A DNA stretch of 64,000 bases from Corynebacterium atrinae. Its GTDB lineage: Bacteria > Actinomycetota > Actinomycetes > Mycobacteriales > Mycobacteriaceae. The DNA is taken from contig NZ_CP046977.1 of assembly GCF_030408455.1 (NCBI RefSeq), forward strand, positions 1,302,001 through 1,366,000, written 5' to 3'. Both the position numbers and the translations under genes were made by a program. Positions within the stretch are counted from its first letter, which is position 1, and the number at the start of each line of letters is the position of its first letter. Below are positions 43,528-53,800 of this stretch, piece by piece. The notes under the pieces were generated by a model. It was not told the DNA's origin. It saw nothing but the letters and a program-made list of their open reading frames with translations, and did no database searches.

Positions 43528-44778
43528 TCAGAGCCGCACTCCCAGGAGGGAATCCAAGGCAGCAATCACCAGTTCTGCTGCGCCTTCCTCGTCCTCTCCC
43601 CGGGGGCTACTCGCCCACTTATCGACGCCCGCGAGTGCCCCAGGAGTATCCAGATCCGCCGCCAGGTGCGCGCGGAGGTCCTGGACCAGCGCTTGCGCGC
43701 TGTCCACGGATCCGGGGTGGGTAATCGCTTCGCGCCAGGAATCAAGCCGTCCAATGGCCTGAGCTAAGACGGCGTCAGACCAATCCCGGTTGGCACGGTA
43801 GTGGGAGGCGAAGACGCCAAGCCGGATGGCGGAGGGATCGACGCCCGCGGCGGTGAGCTTGGAGACGAAGACGAGGTTGCCCAAGGACTTGCTCATCTTC
43901 ACGCCATCGAGGCCTATCATGCCGGAATGGACGTAGTGCCCGGCCATTCGCTCGCTGCCGAGCCCAGCCTCGGCGTGCGCCGCCGAGAACTCGTGGTGCG
44001 GGAAGATAAGGTCGCTGCCACCACCTTGGATGGCAAAGCTCTCCCCCAGCCGATTCGTCGCTATCGCGGAGCACTCGATGTGCCAGCCCGGCCGACCCGG
44101 GCCGAAGGGCGACTCCCAGGCCGGTTCGCCCTCGCGGTGCGCCCGCCAGATGAGGGCGTCGAGCGGATCACGCTTGCCGGGGCGATCGGGATCGCCGCCT
44201 CTTTCGGCGAACAGTTCATCCATCGTCGCGCGATCGTAGTTGGACTCATATCCGAACTGATCGGTGGCGGCGATAGAGGCGTACACGTCCGGGTACTCGG
44301 GGTCGTCGACGATGTAGGCCGCGCCCCGGTCGATGAGCCGTTGGACCAAGTCGATGACCTCATCGATGGATTCCATCGCGCCGATATAGTCCCGCGGAGG
44401 AATGACCGAAAGGTCGGTCATGTCGGATCGGAAGAGGTCGATCTGGCTGTCTCCGAGCTCGCGCCAATCCACACCATCGCGCTCTGCGCGTTCGAAGAGC
44501 GGATCATCCACGTCGGTAATGTTCTGGACATAATGAACCCGGTGGCCGTTATCCAGCAGCTGGCGGTGAATGAGGTCGAAAGTGAGATAAGTCGCGGCGT
44601 GGCCGAGGTGGGTCGAATCATACGGGGTGATTCCGCAGACATACATGCCGACGCTGCCATCGTCTTTCACACCGCCGACGGGGCGAATAGCCTCGTCGGC
44701 GGTGTCGTAGAGGTTGAGCGGGATGGTTGGACCCGCGGCGTCGATAAGCGGGACAACGGGGGTGGGCCAAGAACGCAT
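43528..44778 (-). CDS. mshC: Cysteine ligase of mycothiol synthesis MshC (416 aa)
   Basis: Joins cysteine to glucosaminyl-inositol in mycothiol synthesis, the low-molecular-weight thiol of actinobacteria. It is a shortened cysteinyl-tRNA synthetase paralogue. The zinc Cys and HIGH-like site are in [20 protein letters not shown], further zinc ligands in [10 protein letters not shown] and [11 protein letters not shown], and the KMSKS loop is [10 protein letters not shown]. The anticodon-binding domain is missing, as expected for MshC. ATG at 44778, 10 bases after uppP. The uppP-mshC order is as in mycobacteria. Confidence 0.95.
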   Translation of the reverse strand: MRSWPTPVVPLIDAAGPTIPLNLYDTADEAIRPVGGVKDDGSVGMYVCGITPYDSTHLGHAATYLTFDLIHRQLLDNGHRVHYVQNITDVDDPLFERAERDGVDWRELGDSQIDLFRSDMTDLSVIPPRDYIGAMESIDEVIDLVQRLIDRGAAYIVDDPEYPDVYASIAATDQFGYESNYDRATMDELFAERGGDPDRPGKRDPLDALIWRAHREGEPAWESPFGPGRPGWHIECSAIATNRLGESFAIQGGGSDLIFPHHEFSAAHAEAGLGSERMAGHYVHSGMIGLDGVKMSKSLGNLVFVSKLTAAGVDPSAIRLGVFASHYRANRDWSDAVLAQAIGRLDSWREAITHPGSVDSAQALVQDLRAHLAADLDTPGALAGVDKWASSPRGEDEEGAAELVIAALDSLLGVRL

Positions 44779-44788
44779 GACTCACACT

Positions 44789-45616
44789 CTATACGGGCTG
44801 CAACACCCCGAATGCCAGCAGAGCCATGACGAGCAGGCCAACTGGGATGCGGTAGGCGGCGAACCAGGCGAAGGAATGGTTGGCCACGAACTTGAGCAGC
44901 CAGGCGATGGAGGCATAGCCCAAGACGAAGGCGATACTCACGCCGAGGAGCAGCTGGGAACCGCTGGCTGCCTGGCCCGCTGCCGGAGCGAAGGCATCGG
45001 GAAGCGAGAACAACCCGGAAGCCAAGACGGCGGGGATAGCGAGCAGGAAGCTGAAACGGGTGGCCACCTCGCGGTCCAGATTGAGGAACAGGCCGGCAGA
45101 GATGGTGCCTCCCGAACGTGAGACGCCCGGAATGAGGGCCAAGCACTGCGCGAAGCCCATGATGATCGCGTCTTTCATGTTCAGCTCGTCAAATGACCGC
45201 TGCTTCTTGCCGTAGCGCTCCGCCAGGATGAATACGAAGGAGAAGACGATGAGCACGGTGGCGGTGATCCAGAGATTGCGCAGGCCCTCTCGGATGAGAT
45301 CCTTGCCCAGGTAGCCGATAATGGCCACGGGCAGGGTGCCGACGATGACCATCCAGCCCATACGGTAATCAAAACCGCGCAGTTCCTTATTTAACAGCCC
45401 CCGGAACCAGCCGGTGAGGATTTGCCAAATGTCCCGGGCGAAGAACACGAGGACCGCCAGCTCCGTGCCTAGCTGCACCACGGCGGTAAAGGACGCGCCA
45501 GCGTCTTGACCCCAGAACAGCTGGGAAACGATCCGCAAATGCCCGGAGGAGCTCACCGGCAAAAACTCGGTCAGACCTTGCACGATTGAGAGGACAATAA
45601 CCTGAATCCAACTCAT
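44789..45616 (-). CDS. uppP: Undecaprenyl-diphosphate phosphatase (275 aa)
   Basis: Membrane enzyme recycling undecaprenyl diphosphate to the monophosphate carrier for peptidoglycan and arabinogalactan. The two signature motifs are [15 protein letters not shown] at the N-terminus and [15 protein letters not shown] near residue 170. About seven to eight hydrophobic segments. ATG 45616 ([10 protein letters not shown]) is chosen; the frame upstream to 45862 overlaps the divergent oxidoreductase and is rejected. Also called BacA for its link with bacitracin resistance. Confidence 0.95.
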   Translation of the reverse strand: MSWIQVIVLSIVQGLTEFLPVSSSGHLRIVSQLFWGQDAGASFTAVVQLGTELAVLVFFARDIWQILTGWFRGLLNKELRGFDYRMGWMVIVGTLPVAIIGYLGKDLIREGLRNLWITATVLIVFSFVFILAERYGKKQRSFDELNMKDAIIMGFAQCLALIPGVSRSGGTISAGLFLNLDREVATRFSFLLAIPAVLASGLFSLPDAFAPAAGQAASGSQLLLGVSIAFVLGYASIAWLLKFVANHSFAWFAAYRIPVGLLVMALLAFGVLQPV

Positions 45617-45676
45617 GTTGTCTGCAGCCGCCGCCGCATGCGTCAATTCAATCACCGGGCTTACGCTACTACTACT

Positions 45677-46600
45677 GTGGACCAAGTGAAGCAACGACTT
45701 GTGGGTGTCAGCGGATTGCGCGTCTCGGAAGTCGGGCTGGGTACTGCCCAGTGGGGACAGTCCACATCGTTGGAGGATGCCACGGAACTCCTCGGCATTT
45801 TCCTTGGATCCGGTGGCACATTGGTGGATAGTTCCCCCGCCTATGGCTCCGGTGCGGCGCAAGCGGCGTTGGCTGAGGTGTTACGCACCATGAAAATCCC
45901 CCGCGAGGAGATTCTGCTCTCTTCTTCCGCCGGCGTGGATCCTCATTCGCCGGTCGGCCGACGGGTGGATTGCTCCCGCCGTTCGCTCATCGCGCAGTTG
46001 GAAGCCACGCTGCGCGCCTTGAACACGGACCACCTAGACCTCTGGTCGGTGGGATACTGGGATGAGAAAACTCCACCAGCTGAGGTGGCGGACACCCTCG
46101 ACTGGGCCGTGCGCACCGGCCGTACTCGATATGCCGGAGTACGCGACTACAGCGGCTGGCAACTCGCCGTCACTCAGCCGTTGGCCCCCCACAGAATTGT
46201 GGCTACCCAGCACGAATATTCCCTGCTGGTCCGGGGCATCGAGGAAGAGTTGCTGCCCGCGGCCTCTCACCTGGGCGTCGGGGTGATTGCGGCGGCCTCA
46301 TTGGCCCGAGGAGTCTTGGCCGGCCGCTATCGCACCGGAGCCCCACGTTCCGCTCGGGCCGAAGTCCACGCCATGCTGGGGACGAAGTCGGACACTGTCG
46401 TTGATGCCGTAGACACCGCTGCCGAAGGTCTCGGTCTGCCGCCCGCCGTGGTGGCTCTGGCCTGGGCCCGCGATCGCATCGGCATATCCTCGACGGTCGT
46501 CGGTGCCTCCACCCCGGCCCAACTCACCGAGTTGCTCCAGGCCACGGATACCCAGCTACCCCGTGCCATCACCAAGGCGCTAGACGACGTCTCCCGCTAG
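45677..46600 (+). CDS. Aldo/keto reductase family protein (307 aa)
   Basis: TIM-barrel NADPH-dependent oxidoreductase, potassium-channel-beta-like branch. Typical stretches: [30 protein letters not shown] with the catalytic Asp/Tyr region, and the NADP-binding ending [16 protein letters not shown]. The start is uncertain: ATG 45638 lies only 21 bases from the divergent uppP start, so I choose GTG 45677; a GTG nine bases later is possible. Lies before the lipoprotein gene and pyrD. Substrate unknown. Confidence 0.82.
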   Translation: MDQVKQRLVGVSGLRVSEVGLGTAQWGQSTSLEDATELLGIFLGSGGTLVDSSPAYGSGAAQAALAEVLRTMKIPREEILLSSSAGVDPHSPVGRRVDCSRRSLIAQLEATLRALNTDHLDLWSVGYWDEKTPPAEVADTLDWAVRTGRTRYAGVRDYSGWQLAVTQPLAPHRIVATQHEYSLLVRGIEEELLPAASHLGVGVIAAASLARGVLAGRYRTGAPRSARAEVHAMLGTKSDTVVDAVDTAAEGLGLPPAVVALAWARDRIGISSTVVGASTPAQLTELLQATDTQLPRAITKALDDVSR

Positions 46601-46623
46601 AGCCCCTGATAGGCTGAACACTT

Positions 46624-47652
46624 GTGAAATCCGGACGTGTGACAGCCCTGGCGGCAGTGGCCGCCACCTCACTACTTCTTGGCGCCTGTCAGGCGGGTTC
46701 TTCCCCCGAACCGGGGCCCGAGATGGGAAATGCAGTGGCTAGCGACTCCCCTCCTGCCACAAATCCTGCCGGTCGTGTCATCGCACTACCTAGTGACTAC
46801 GCCGAAGTCTCCGACATGGAACTCGCGGGAGATATCCTCGGCTTGCGTTCGGGTGCCCGCCTGGTTGTGGGCACCATCGCCGATTTTGACGCTGGCTCCG
46901 CCACCTCTATCGAGATTCCGGATTCCTGCGCCGACCTCACCGCTACCGGCAATACCTTTGCCTTGGCCTGCGGGGATGAGGTCATGCTTATCGACGCCGC
47001 CGAGCCCACCACCGTCAACACCATCACAGTCAGCGAGGTCGCACCGGTCGCCTCCGCCTCCCTCACCGGTAGTGGTGAGCTCATCGCGGGCAGCGCGGAC
47101 GCCGATAAGGTCGCCGTTTACCGCCCGGACCGAGACCCGGAAGTCATCTCGGTAGCGGGCCCGACCACCCAGCTGATTACCGTTCCGGTGGACGGAGCAC
47201 CCGACGTCGCCGTCCGCACCAATCTCCCCAACACCACGATCCAGGACATTCACTGGGAGAAGAAGGTCCAAGGCGGCACGTTGCGCGTCGGCGTTGGAAT
47301 CGGTCAGATCGCTGGCGGGGAGGATGGCCTGGTCGTGGCCTCCGACACGATGGGTGATCAGGTCGCCATTTACACCGCGACCGACGTTATTCGCCTCCAC
47401 CAGACCCACCCGGTTGATGACAGCCCCTGGGGCGTGGCTTGGGAATCCGGACGTGACCTCGCGTTAGTCACTTCGACCGCGACGAATACCCTCGCGGGCT
47501 TCTCTATCGCCCAAGGCGTGCCGGAAGAACAACTATCCCTGTCCACAATCGCCAATGCCCACCACCTCGTCGTCTTGCCAAACGGCACAGTCGTTATCGC
47601 CTCCGCGTCCGGCGACGGCCTCCAAGTTATCGACGACCTCGAAGGAGCCTAA
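46624..47652 (+). CDS. lppL: Lipoprotein LppL-like (342 aa)
   Basis: Secreted lipoprotein with a basic N-terminus, a hydrophobic core (VTALAAVAATSLL) and the lipobox LLGAC, so Cys22 is expected to be lipidated and acylated by Lgt, LspA and Lnt. The mature part is acidic and rich in short beta repeats (patterns like DLALVTSTATNTLAGFSI), suggesting a beta-propeller. GTG start. pyrD follows immediately with the GTG directly after the stop. The lppL-pyrD order is conserved in mycobacteria. Function unknown. Confidence 0.85.
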   Translation: MKSGRVTALAAVAATSLLLGACQAGSSPEPGPEMGNAVASDSPPATNPAGRVIALPSDYAEVSDMELAGDILGLRSGARLVVGTIADFDAGSATSIEIPDSCADLTATGNTFALACGDEVMLIDAAEPTTVNTITVSEVAPVASASLTGSGELIAGSADADKVAVYRPDRDPEVISVAGPTTQLITVPVDGAPDVAVRTNLPNTTIQDIHWEKKVQGGTLRVGVGIGQIAGGEDGLVVASDTMGDQVAIYTATDVIRLHQTHPVDDSPWGVAWESGRDLALVTSTATNTLAGFSIAQGVPEEQLSLSTIANAHHLVVLPNGTVVIASASGDGLQVIDDLEGA

Positions 47653-48762
47653 GTGTCTTTGCGTACCTCTGCTTACCAGGTGGCCTTGAAAGCCATGTTT
47701 ACTCTCCGACCGGAGCGGATCCATGGCCTCATTAACAATGGCCTGGCCGTTTTGCAGTCAGTCGGTCCGGCGAACCGCGTGCTTGGCAAGATTGTTCCGG
47801 TGAATGATCCCGTCCTTGCCCAGGAGGTTTTCGGCCGAACCATTCCGCGCCCGCTGGGGCTCGCGGCGGGTTTTGATAAGAATGCCACCTCTGCCGATGC
47901 GTGGACAGCGGTCGGCTTCGGCTACTCCGAACTGGGTACCGTTACCGCCTCACCTCAGGCGGGCAATCCGACCCCGCGGCTGTTCCGACTAAAAGAAGAC
48001 CACGCGATCCTCAATCGCATGGGTTTTAACAACGCCGGTGCGGCCGAAGCAGCTCAGAATCTCCGGCGCCGCCGCTACAACGATGTCATTGGCATTAACA
48101 TTGGTAAAACCAAGGTCGTGCCGGTCGAAGAGTCCGTCGAGGACTATCGCCGCTCTGCTACTCTCCTCGGCGATCTCGCTGACTTCCTCGTGGTCAACGT
48201 CTCCTCCCCCAACACCCCGGGCCTGCGGGACTTGCAGGCCGTGGAATCACTGCGCCCCATCCTCGCCGCCGTCCAGGAATCAACCACCACCCCGGTGTTG
48301 GTCAAGATCGCCCCGGACCTCAGCGATGAGGATGTCGACGCCGTCGCCGACCTGGCCCTCGAGCTTGGCTTGGCCGGCATCGTTGCCACGAACACGACCA
48401 TTTCCCGCGAGAACCTCGTGACTCCGGCCGCTAAGGTCGAAGCACTAGGCGCCGGCGGCATCTCCGGTCCCCCCGTGGCCGCCCGTTCGTTGGAGGTACT
48501 CAAGCGCCTCTATGCCCGCGTGGGAGACAACCTCGTTCTCATCTCCGTCGGTGGCATCACCACTCCCGAGCAGGCGTGGGAGCGTATCACCTCCGGCGCC
48601 ACCCTTCTACAGGGCTACACCGGGTTGATCTACGGCGGGCCCGACTGGATCCGCAACATTCACCGCGGAATCGCTGCCCAGATCCACGCTCACGGTCTGA
48701 GCAACATCAGCGAGGCCATTGGCTCCGGACTGGAATGGCGCTCGTCGATCTTGCCTGAATAA
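47653..48762 (+). CDS. pyrD: Dihydroorotate dehydrogenase, class 2 (369 aa)
   Basis: Membrane-associated FMN enzyme that oxidises dihydroorotate with quinone in pyrimidine synthesis. N-terminal amphipathic helices (residues 1-40) are the membrane/quinone-binding part specific to class 2. Conserved motifs: [42 protein letters not shown] with the catalytic Ser, and [20 protein letters not shown], then ISVGGI near the end. GTG start directly after the lppL stop. Convergent with a small membrane gene 5 bases further. Confidence 0.96.
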   Translation: MSLRTSAYQVALKAMFTLRPERIHGLINNGLAVLQSVGPANRVLGKIVPVNDPVLAQEVFGRTIPRPLGLAAGFDKNATSADAWTAVGFGYSELGTVTASPQAGNPTPRLFRLKEDHAILNRMGFNNAGAAEAAQNLRRRRYNDVIGINIGKTKVVPVEESVEDYRRSATLLGDLADFLVVNVSSPNTPGLRDLQAVESLRPILAAVQESTTTPVLVKIAPDLSDEDVDAVADLALELGLAGIVATNTTISRENLVTPAAKVEALGAGGISGPPVAARSLEVLKRLYARVGDNLVLISVGGITTPEQAWERITSGATLLQGYTGLIYGGPDWIRNIHRGIAAQIHAHGLSNISEAIGSGLEWRSSILPE

Positions 48763-48767
48763 AAGGA

Positions 48768-49166
48768 CTAGTCCTTGGGGATCAGCGATCGACGAATGAT
48801 CAGGGCGCAGAACAGCGCGAACACCGCGTACATGGCCAGTAGATACTGCGGCATCCGGTAGATCGACTCGTTGGGGATGAAGCGGGCCAAAACCACCAGC
48901 GCCACGGCCACTATGAGAGCGATGATCTGTGCTCGGCTCGACGCTTGATCCTTGCGAATCGTGGCAAAGGCTCCCAGAATTGCCGCAGCCACCAACAGCA
49001 CGAGCATGCGGCCGGTAACGTCGTACGGCTGTCCCCAACCATCACTGAACACGGCAATAACGGTAAAGACCACCAGAGCCAACGCTAAGGCCATGAAGGC
49101 ACCGCCGACACGAAGTGCCAGCGGGACACGGAAGACGGGTTCAGGCTGATTCTGCTTTTCGCTCAT
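48768..49166 (-). CDS. Four-helix membrane protein, unknown function (132 aa)
   Basis: Four hydrophobic segments at about residues 18-40, 50-65, 79-95 and 105-125, with a charged N-terminus. No recognised motif. It lies 12 bases after the PEBP-family gene on the same strand, and is convergent with pyrD, whose stop is followed by a short AAGGACTAGTCCTT palindrome at 48764-48777. Corynebacterial membrane proteins of this type are common; role unknown. Confidence 0.65.
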   Translation of the reverse strand: MSEKQNQPEPVFRVPLALRVGGAFMALALALVVFTVIAVFSDGWGQPYDVTGRMLVLLVAAAILGAFATIRKDQASSRAQIIALIVAVALVVLARFIPNESIYRMPQYLLAMYAVFALFCALIIRRSLIPKD

Positions 49167-49178
49167 ATCCTGTAGAGC

Positions 49179-49718
49179 CTACTTGGTTTCGGACCAGCCC
49201 CAGAGAATGGCCCGGCCGAGCGAATGGAAGTAGAGGTTGAATCCCAGCACCGTCGCGGTGGAATCCGGGTCAATGTCAAGCTTCTCGACGTCCACCGCGT
49301 GCACCGCAAAGAGGTAGCGGTGCGGCCCGTGGCCTTCCGGAGGGTATGCCCCAAAGTAGGCCTTTTCGCCGCTATCTCCTTTGAGCGTGATCACTCCCTC
49401 GATTCCTAGGTCAGAGGTCGATCCTGCCCCTGAAGGGAGCGAAGTGACCGAGACGGGAATGTTGAATACTGACCAGTGCCAGTACCCGGAAGCGGTTGGG
49501 GCGTCCGGGTCGAAGCAGGTGATAGCTATTGATTTCGTACCCTCCGGCAGGCCAGACCACGACAATTGCGGGGAGATGCTCGCTGGTGCGCGGAGCGAGT
49601 CCCCCAGTTTGTCGCCGTCCTCGAAATCAGTCGAGGTGAGGGAAAAGGAGGGGAGATCCTTCAGCGGCGCGTAGGGGTCGGGTCCGGGGAATCGGGAATC
49701 TTCGGCGTAGTTACTCAT
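49179..49718 (-). CDS. YbhB/YbcL-type phosphatidylethanolamine-binding family protein (179 aa)
   Basis: Raf-kinase-inhibitor-like (PEBP) fold. The family signature CFDPDAPTASGYWHWSVFNIP is clear, with YFGAYPPEGHGPHRYLFAVHAVD as the ligand-pocket region. Length fits bacterial members. Ligand is unknown; a small anionic molecule is likely from the pocket. ATG 49718 (MSNYAEDSRFPG) is preceded by AGAAGG and preferred over 49742. The equivalent in M. tuberculosis is Rv2140c, next to pyrD. Confidence 0.9.
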   Translation of the reverse strand: MSNYAEDSRFPGPDPYAPLKDLPSFSLTSTDFEDGDKLGDSLRAPASISPQLSWSGLPEGTKSIAITCFDPDAPTASGYWHWSVFNIPVSVTSLPSGAGSTSDLGIEGVITLKGDSGEKAYFGAYPPEGHGPHRYLFAVHAVDVEKLDIDPDSTATVLGFNLYFHSLGRAILWGWSETK

Positions 49719-49738
49719 ACCTTCTTTTGTACCCGAGA

Positions 49739-51532
49739 TCACATATCGCCGCCGTTGTGCCCCTCCCAGCGCGAGTACAACTCGGCATAGCGGCCACCCG
49801 CAGCAATGAGTTCCGCGTGAGTTCCGCTTTCCACAATCCGCCCCAGGTCCATGACGAGGATTCGGTCCGCTTTCACGGCCTGGTCCAGGCGGTGAGCCAC
49901 AATGAGGCTGGTCCGCCCACGGGCTGCCGCGGTGGCCGCCTCTTCCAGTGCTCGGGCATCATCACTTCCGGCCTCCGAGGTCGCCTCGTCCATAATGAGC
50001 ACGGGCGGGTCGCGCAGAATAATGCGTGCCAGCGCCACTTGTTGGGCAGCTTCGGGCGGCAGTGGGTCGGCCCCAGCCCCGACGGTGGTATCCAAACCAG
50101 CGGGCAGGTGGCGCGCCCACGCAGCGGAACCTGGTTTGAGACCCGTGGCGGCCAATGCCTCTAGCAGCTGTTCATCACTGGCATCGGCGAAGGCCATGCG
50201 CAGATCCTCCCGGAGAGTCCCGCTGAAAAGGTGCACATCCTGAGTCAGCAACGTGACTTGCCGGGTGGTCCAGGCATCATCAACCTCAGCGGTATCGATC
50301 CCGTCGATGATGATGCGACCAGTGTTCGGGCGCTGCAAACCCGCGATGAGACCAGCTAACGTCGACTTCCCCGCCCCGGAAGCACCGACCAAAGCAGTCG
50401 TCGAACCAGCAGGCAAGGTGACGGAAATATCGGGGAGGATGGCCGCGCCACCCGGGTAGGAGAAACCGAGGGAGTCGATCGTGATCGTCGGCGCGGAGGT
50501 GAGATCGACTGGGGACACGCGTTCGTCGTCACGCACCAATCTGGCCAGGGCGACAGCCCGGCCGAGGGAGGTGCTGGCCTCCTGGATTTCGCCGGCGAAG
50601 AAGAGCACGTTGAAAACGTGCCCTTCGAGCCGGACGACGAGGACGATCGCGGCGGTGGCCGCGCCGAGGCTGATTTGCTCGGTACTGACCAGCCACAAGG
50701 CGATCCCCAACGTCCCAGCCAACAGGGTGATGTAGGCGATATTGCCGAAGCCCAACAGACGCACGAAGAGCGGGGCCCGATCAGCCTGGGCTTGCACGGC
50801 AGCCCAAGAGGCCTGCCGGGTGCGCTCCAGTGACCAGGGCCCTAAGCGCAGAGCCCGGACCGTCGGCAAGCTACGCACCGTGTCCAGCAGCACCGCATTG
50901 CGGCGAGCTTCGGCGGTAGACACGATGTTCGCGGCCTGCGGCATCCGCGGCAGTATCGACTTCAGCAGCGGGATGATCACCACCACCATCAGCGCCAAGG
51001 GGAAGATGAACTCCCAACGGATTATCAGCAGCGCGATAAGTGTCACGGGGAACATGAAAACGGTAAGCACCAATCGCACGCCCACCGTGGACGCCACCCG
51101 GACGACCGTGTCAATGTCGTGGGTCAGCCGAGTGATCACCGTACCGGTGCCCAATTCGAGCACGTCCGGCACAGGCGCGCGCAGCACCGACGACAGGGCC
51201 GCCCGGCGCAGGTCCACCGACAGCATCCGGGTGCGGGCCAGGAGGACCCATCCGGTGGCAGCACGTCCAGCCGTTTCCACCAGCATGGCCACACCAACAG
51301 CAATCAACAGCCAGAGGAAGCTACGCATCGGTTCATTGAGTAGATCGACCGTTCGACCGAGCAACGAAGCAGAAGCTGCCATCGCCCCCACCGTCAGCCC
51401 CACGACGGCGCCGGTGCCGAGATACCACGACCATCGCGGGCTCGTCGGCAACGTCCGCAGCATCGCCAGGGACTGCCTCAGGCTCGCTGGCGCCAGCGCG
51501 TCCTCCCGGTCGCTCAATTGCCAGGCTGTCAT
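49739..51532 (-). CDS. ABC exporter half, intact Walker A but degenerate signature (597 aa)
   Basis: Fused permease-ATPase half-transporter. Residues 40-320 form the six-helix membrane domain. The nucleotide-binding domain has Walker [11 protein letters not shown]-loop [13 protein letters not shown], Walker [12 protein letters not shown] with the catalytic Glu, and switch His in IVAHRLDQA. The signature, normally LSGGQ, is [12 protein letters not shown] and is lost. Its partner encoded upstream keeps LSGGQ but lacks the P-loop, so one composite ATP site can form. The ATG overlaps the partner's stop (ATGA). Substrate unknown; a lipid, siderophore or drug is possible. Confidence 0.88.
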   Translation of the reverse strand: MTAWQLSDREDALAPASLRQSLAMLRTLPTSPRWSWYLGTGAVVGLTVGAMAASASLLGRTVDLLNEPMRSFLWLLIAVGVAMLVETAGRAATGWVLLARTRMLSVDLRRAALSSVLRAPVPDVLELGTGTVITRLTHDIDTVVRVASTVGVRLVLTVFMFPVTLIALLIIRWEFIFPLALMVVVIIPLLKSILPRMPQAANIVSTAEARRNAVLLDTVRSLPTVRALRLGPWSLERTRQASWAAVQAQADRAPLFVRLLGFGNIAYITLLAGTLGIALWLVSTEQISLGAATAAIVLVVRLEGHVFNVLFFAGEIQEASTSLGRAVALARLVRDDERVSPVDLTSAPTITIDSLGFSYPGGAAILPDISVTLPAGSTTALVGASGAGKSTLAGLIAGLQRPNTGRIIIDGIDTAEVDDAWTTRQVTLLTQDVHLFSGTLREDLRMAFADASDEQLLEALAATGLKPGSAAWARHLPAGLDTTVGAGADPLPPEAAQQVALARIILRDPPVLIMDEATSEAGSDDARALEEAATAAARGRTSLIVAHRLDQAVKADRILVMDLGRIVESGTHAELIAAGGRYAELYSRWEGHNGGDM

Positions 51533-53121
51533 CCGAAATCCTCCACCCTTTCAGCGACCGCAATCCACGCAGCCGATGTCGTCACCACTACCGTCGATCG
51601 ATCCCGGCGCAGGCGCGACACACTATGCGCCACCGTATCCAGCGTCACCGCATCCAACCCCGTCGTCGGCTCATCCAACACCAGCACTTCCGGGTCGCGG
51701 ACCAGCCAGCGCGCCAACGCCACCCGTTGCCGCTGCCCACCGGAAAGGTTGAGACCCGCTTCGCCGATCGGCGAATCCGGCAACGTTCCACCGTCCATCC
51801 CGCCGAGGCGAGTGATGATATCTCCGCAAGCCGCAGCCGTAAGAGCCGCCTGCACATGGTCCGGTGAACTCGTCCCGAGAGCGTCGATGTTATCGGCCAG
51901 CGAACCTTCAAACACCGCCACAGTATGGGGCGCGACAATGACCTCCGGGTCGCCTAAGTGCTCGAGCTCATTGAGGCGCTTACGGATCTTCTTCACTCCT
52001 GCCGCCGACGTCGCCGACCACACCGTCAGCCCCTTCGGAGGAAGAGGTTGGGTTAATGATTGAGGTGCTTGGGGTGCCTCCAGGTCGCCGACCAAATCCC
52101 GAATACGCTGCGCCGACACCACACCCCGTGACCAATAATCCACCGCAAAACTCAACGAATAGCCAAGAAACATCAACCCCGGCGGCACCAACAACGACGC
52201 CGTCACCAACCCCGCCGGACTAATCATTTCCTCCCGCGTCATGACCATCGCCACCACGAGAATGCCGACTATCGACGCCGTCGGCACCAGCTGCCGAACC
52301 AACGTCAACCACCCCATCAGCCGCGCCTCCACCAACATGACCCGCAAAGCCCTGCCCGTAGCGAACTCGAACCTTTGGGTCGACGCGTTCACCGCGCCCA
52401 AGCCCTTCACCACCCGCGAACCCTGCGCCAAGTCCGTCGCCAGGGACATGGCATGTCCCTCCGCTTCTCGACGCCGAGCCGCCACCCGCGCCAACGGCCC
52501 AGCCGTCGCCAACGTTGCCACCGCCGTCAACACTCCCGCCAACAACGTCAGCAGCCCCAACCACGGGTGGGCAAAACCAACCGCAATTGCCGTACCCACG
52601 AGATAGGACGACATCATCACCGGCCAGTTAATCAGCTGCTTCAACTCCCCCATCTGATACGAATCCGCATCCACCGTATTGAGCACCTGACCCGGCGTCA
52701 GCGACGTCGGAATCGCCCCCACCAGCCGAGACGTCAACGACATCCGAACCGAGTTCACCGTCCGCGACGCCGCCAAATCCGTCAGCGCATCGCTGGTACT
52801 CTCCGCAACCCAGCCAAAGAGACTTAAACCAGCAACCGCCACGATCGCCAGCGCCGCAATCGTCATCGACCGCTCCTCAAACGCCGCCTGCGACCCCTTC
52901 GAAACCAGAACCGAAACAAGAACCATCTGAACCTGCGCCAACAACACACACGCAACCACGACCGCCACAGCCCGGCCATGCAACCCCAACATCGCCAACG
53001 CACCCTGACGTCGGGAAGTCCAGCCCTCAGGAGCCACCACCGGATCGTCAGTGGGCACCTGAGCAGGAACAAACCACGACCACGTGGCCATCCGCTTGAG
53101 AGGAGAATACGTACGCTTCAT
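51529..53121 (-). CDS. ABC exporter half with degenerate ATPase lacking Walker A (530 aa)
   Basis: Partner half-transporter. Six membrane helices lie within residues 40-340. The nucleotide domain begins abruptly at about residue 364: where the P-loop should be, the sequence reads [20 protein letters not shown]. The Q-loop position carries [13 protein letters not shown] (His for Gln), and the switch His at the end is missing ([12 protein letters not shown]). Signature [13 protein letters not shown] and Walker [13 protein letters not shown] are perfect. The domain is about 60 residues shorter than usual. No ribosome-binding site precedes ATG 53121, so translation may be leaderless. Two palindromes lie directly upstream. 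Confidence 0.85.
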   Translation of the reverse strand: MKRTYSPLKRMATWSWFVPAQVPTDDPVVAPEGWTSRRQGALAMLGLHGRAVAVVVACVLLAQVQMVLVSVLVSKGSQAAFEERSMTIAALAIVAVAGLSLFGWVAESTSDALTDLAASRTVNSVRMSLTSRLVGAIPTSLTPGQVLNTVDADSYQMGELKQLINWPVMMSSYLVGTAIAVGFAHPWLGLLTLLAGVLTAVATLATAGPLARVAARRREAEGHAMSLATDLAQGSRVVKGLGAVNASTQRFEFATGRALRVMLVEARLMGWLTLVRQLVPTASIVGILVVAMVMTREEMISPAGLVTASLLVPPGLMFLGYSLSFAVDYWSRGVVSAQRIRDLVGDLEAPQAPQSLTQPLPPKGLTVWSATSAAGVKKIRKRLNELEHLGDPEVIVAPHTVAVFEGSLADNIDALGTSSPDHVQAALTAAACGDIITRLGGMDGGTLPDSPIGEAGLNLSGGQRQRVALARWLVRDPEVLVLDEPTTGLDAVTLDTVAHSVSRLRRDRSTVVVTTSAAWIAVAERVEDFG

Positions 53122-53123
53122 AG

Positions 53124-53157
53124 TGATACAAAAGAGTATCAGTTACACCCCTGTAAC
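53124..53157. promoter_or_regulatory. Two palindromes overlapping the ABC exporter promoter
   Basis: TGATAC and GTATCA (53124-53141, 6-base spacer) and GTTACA and TGTAAC (53142-53157, 4-base spacer) are perfect inverted repeats placed side by side, ending two bases from the start codon. On the minus strand, GATACT could be a -10 box inside the first palindrome. A repressor bound here would block both transcription and a leaderless start. The regulator is not encoded nearby. Confidence 0.5.
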
Positions 53158-53175
53158 TACCTGTGACATGCGGAT

Positions 53176-53205
53176 TTGTGTCCGCTAGTGAGTTGCGGCT
53201 ACAGT
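53176..53205 (+). promoter_or_regulatory. Candidate promoter of tRNA-Leu
   Basis: TTGTGT at 53176-53181 and TACAGT at 53200-53205 with an 18-base spacer resemble vegetative -35 and -10 boxes. A transcript would start near 53212, about 44 bases before the mature tRNA. Confidence 0.4.
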
Positions 53206-53255
53206 AATGCGAGTGCCCAGCCAAGAGGGTGAGCATGAAAATTGAAAAACACCCA

Positions 53256-53341
53256 GCCCGGGTGGCGGAATGGCAGACGCGCTAGCTTGAGGTGCTAGTG
53301 TCCTACTAACGGACGTGGGGGTTCAAGTCCCCCCTCGGGCA
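53256..53341 (+). tRNA. tRNA-Leu (anticodon GAG)
   Basis: An 86-base tRNA. The acceptor stem pairs GCCCGGG with CTCGGGC allowing for end G-C pairs; the D-loop contains AATGGCAGACGCG; the anticodon loop is CTTGAGGTG with GAG, reading CUC and CUU leucine codons. A long variable arm (GTCCTACTAACGGAC) is typical of class II tRNA-Leu. The T-loop is GTTCAAG. Discriminator A at 53341; CCA is not encoded. The 3' end is part of a 15-base direct repeat with 53801-53815. Confidence 0.95.
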
Positions 53342-53344
53342 CAA
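53330..53344 (+). repeat. Left 15-base direct repeat (target duplication), within the tRNA 3' end
   Basis: CCCCCTCGGGCACAA, identical to 53801-53815. It directly abuts the left terminal inverted repeat of the inserted element, as a target-site duplication should. It covers the last 12 bases of tRNA-Leu, so the tRNA stays intact. Confidence 0.8.
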
Positions 53345-53800
53345 TGTCGTGTCTCGAGACATAGTTCCTACTTTGTCTCGGGGCATGACCTTTTTTGTGC
53401 GGGTTCAGGTCGGTCGAATCTGGTCGATTCGGCGGGAGTATCGGAGCTTCTTCTCCACTGATGCGTGAGACTTCTTGGGTGCCCCAGTATTTAAAGCCGC
53501 CACTGGCGGCCTCCTGTACCTGGCTGATCTTCGCTGATACCAAGGGAACCTACTGATCCGAGTTGTAAGGCTGCTAGCGGCTGGCCTTGACGTTTCCGTG
53601 GCCCCTTCTGATACTCGTCCACACTGCGTGTTCGTAGTGGGTGGAACGATGTCCCGGGACATCTGCTTTTCTGATCCTGGGCACGATGATGTTCCTCCCG
53701 TGGGAGGGCGGGGCATGCGGAAGAGTGTTGTGAGACATCAGGGCTTTATGGGGCGGAACGATCTCATGAGACATGCGGAACGATGTCACGGAATCAGACA
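53345..53800. mobile_element. MITE-like 456-base element between tRNA-Leu and its terminator
   Basis: The element is bounded by imperfect 24-base inverted repeats. Left, read inward: TGTCGTGTCTCGAGACATAG then TTCC. Right, read inward on the minus strand: TGTCTGATTCCGTGACATCG then TTCC. They share 16 of 24 positions, including TGTC and the GACAT..TTCC core. Further copies of the GGAACGATGTC..GACAT motif lie at 53643-53663 and 53755-53774. Exact 15-base direct repeats flank it. No intact reading frame or transposase is seen. Size and TGT ends suggest a non-autonomous relative of an IS481-type element, by inference. Confidence 0.7.

Noticed and set aside
45617..45862. N-terminal extension of UppP
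   Set aside because: It overlaps the divergent aldo/keto reductase start and lacks hydrophobic character, while [20 protein letters not shown] is the standard family start.
48764..48777. AAGGACTAGTCCTT palindrome as a terminator between pyrD and the convergent gene
   Set aside because: The stem is only 7 bases with no loop and no T-run, and it overlaps the stop of the convergent gene; too weak to call.
53295..53543. Open frame antisense to tRNA-Leu encoding a GGLEPPRPLVGH ending
   Set aside because: This ending is the familiar artefact of reading a tRNA-Leu 3' end in reverse; the frame has no ribosome-binding site and overlaps the tRNA and the inserted element.
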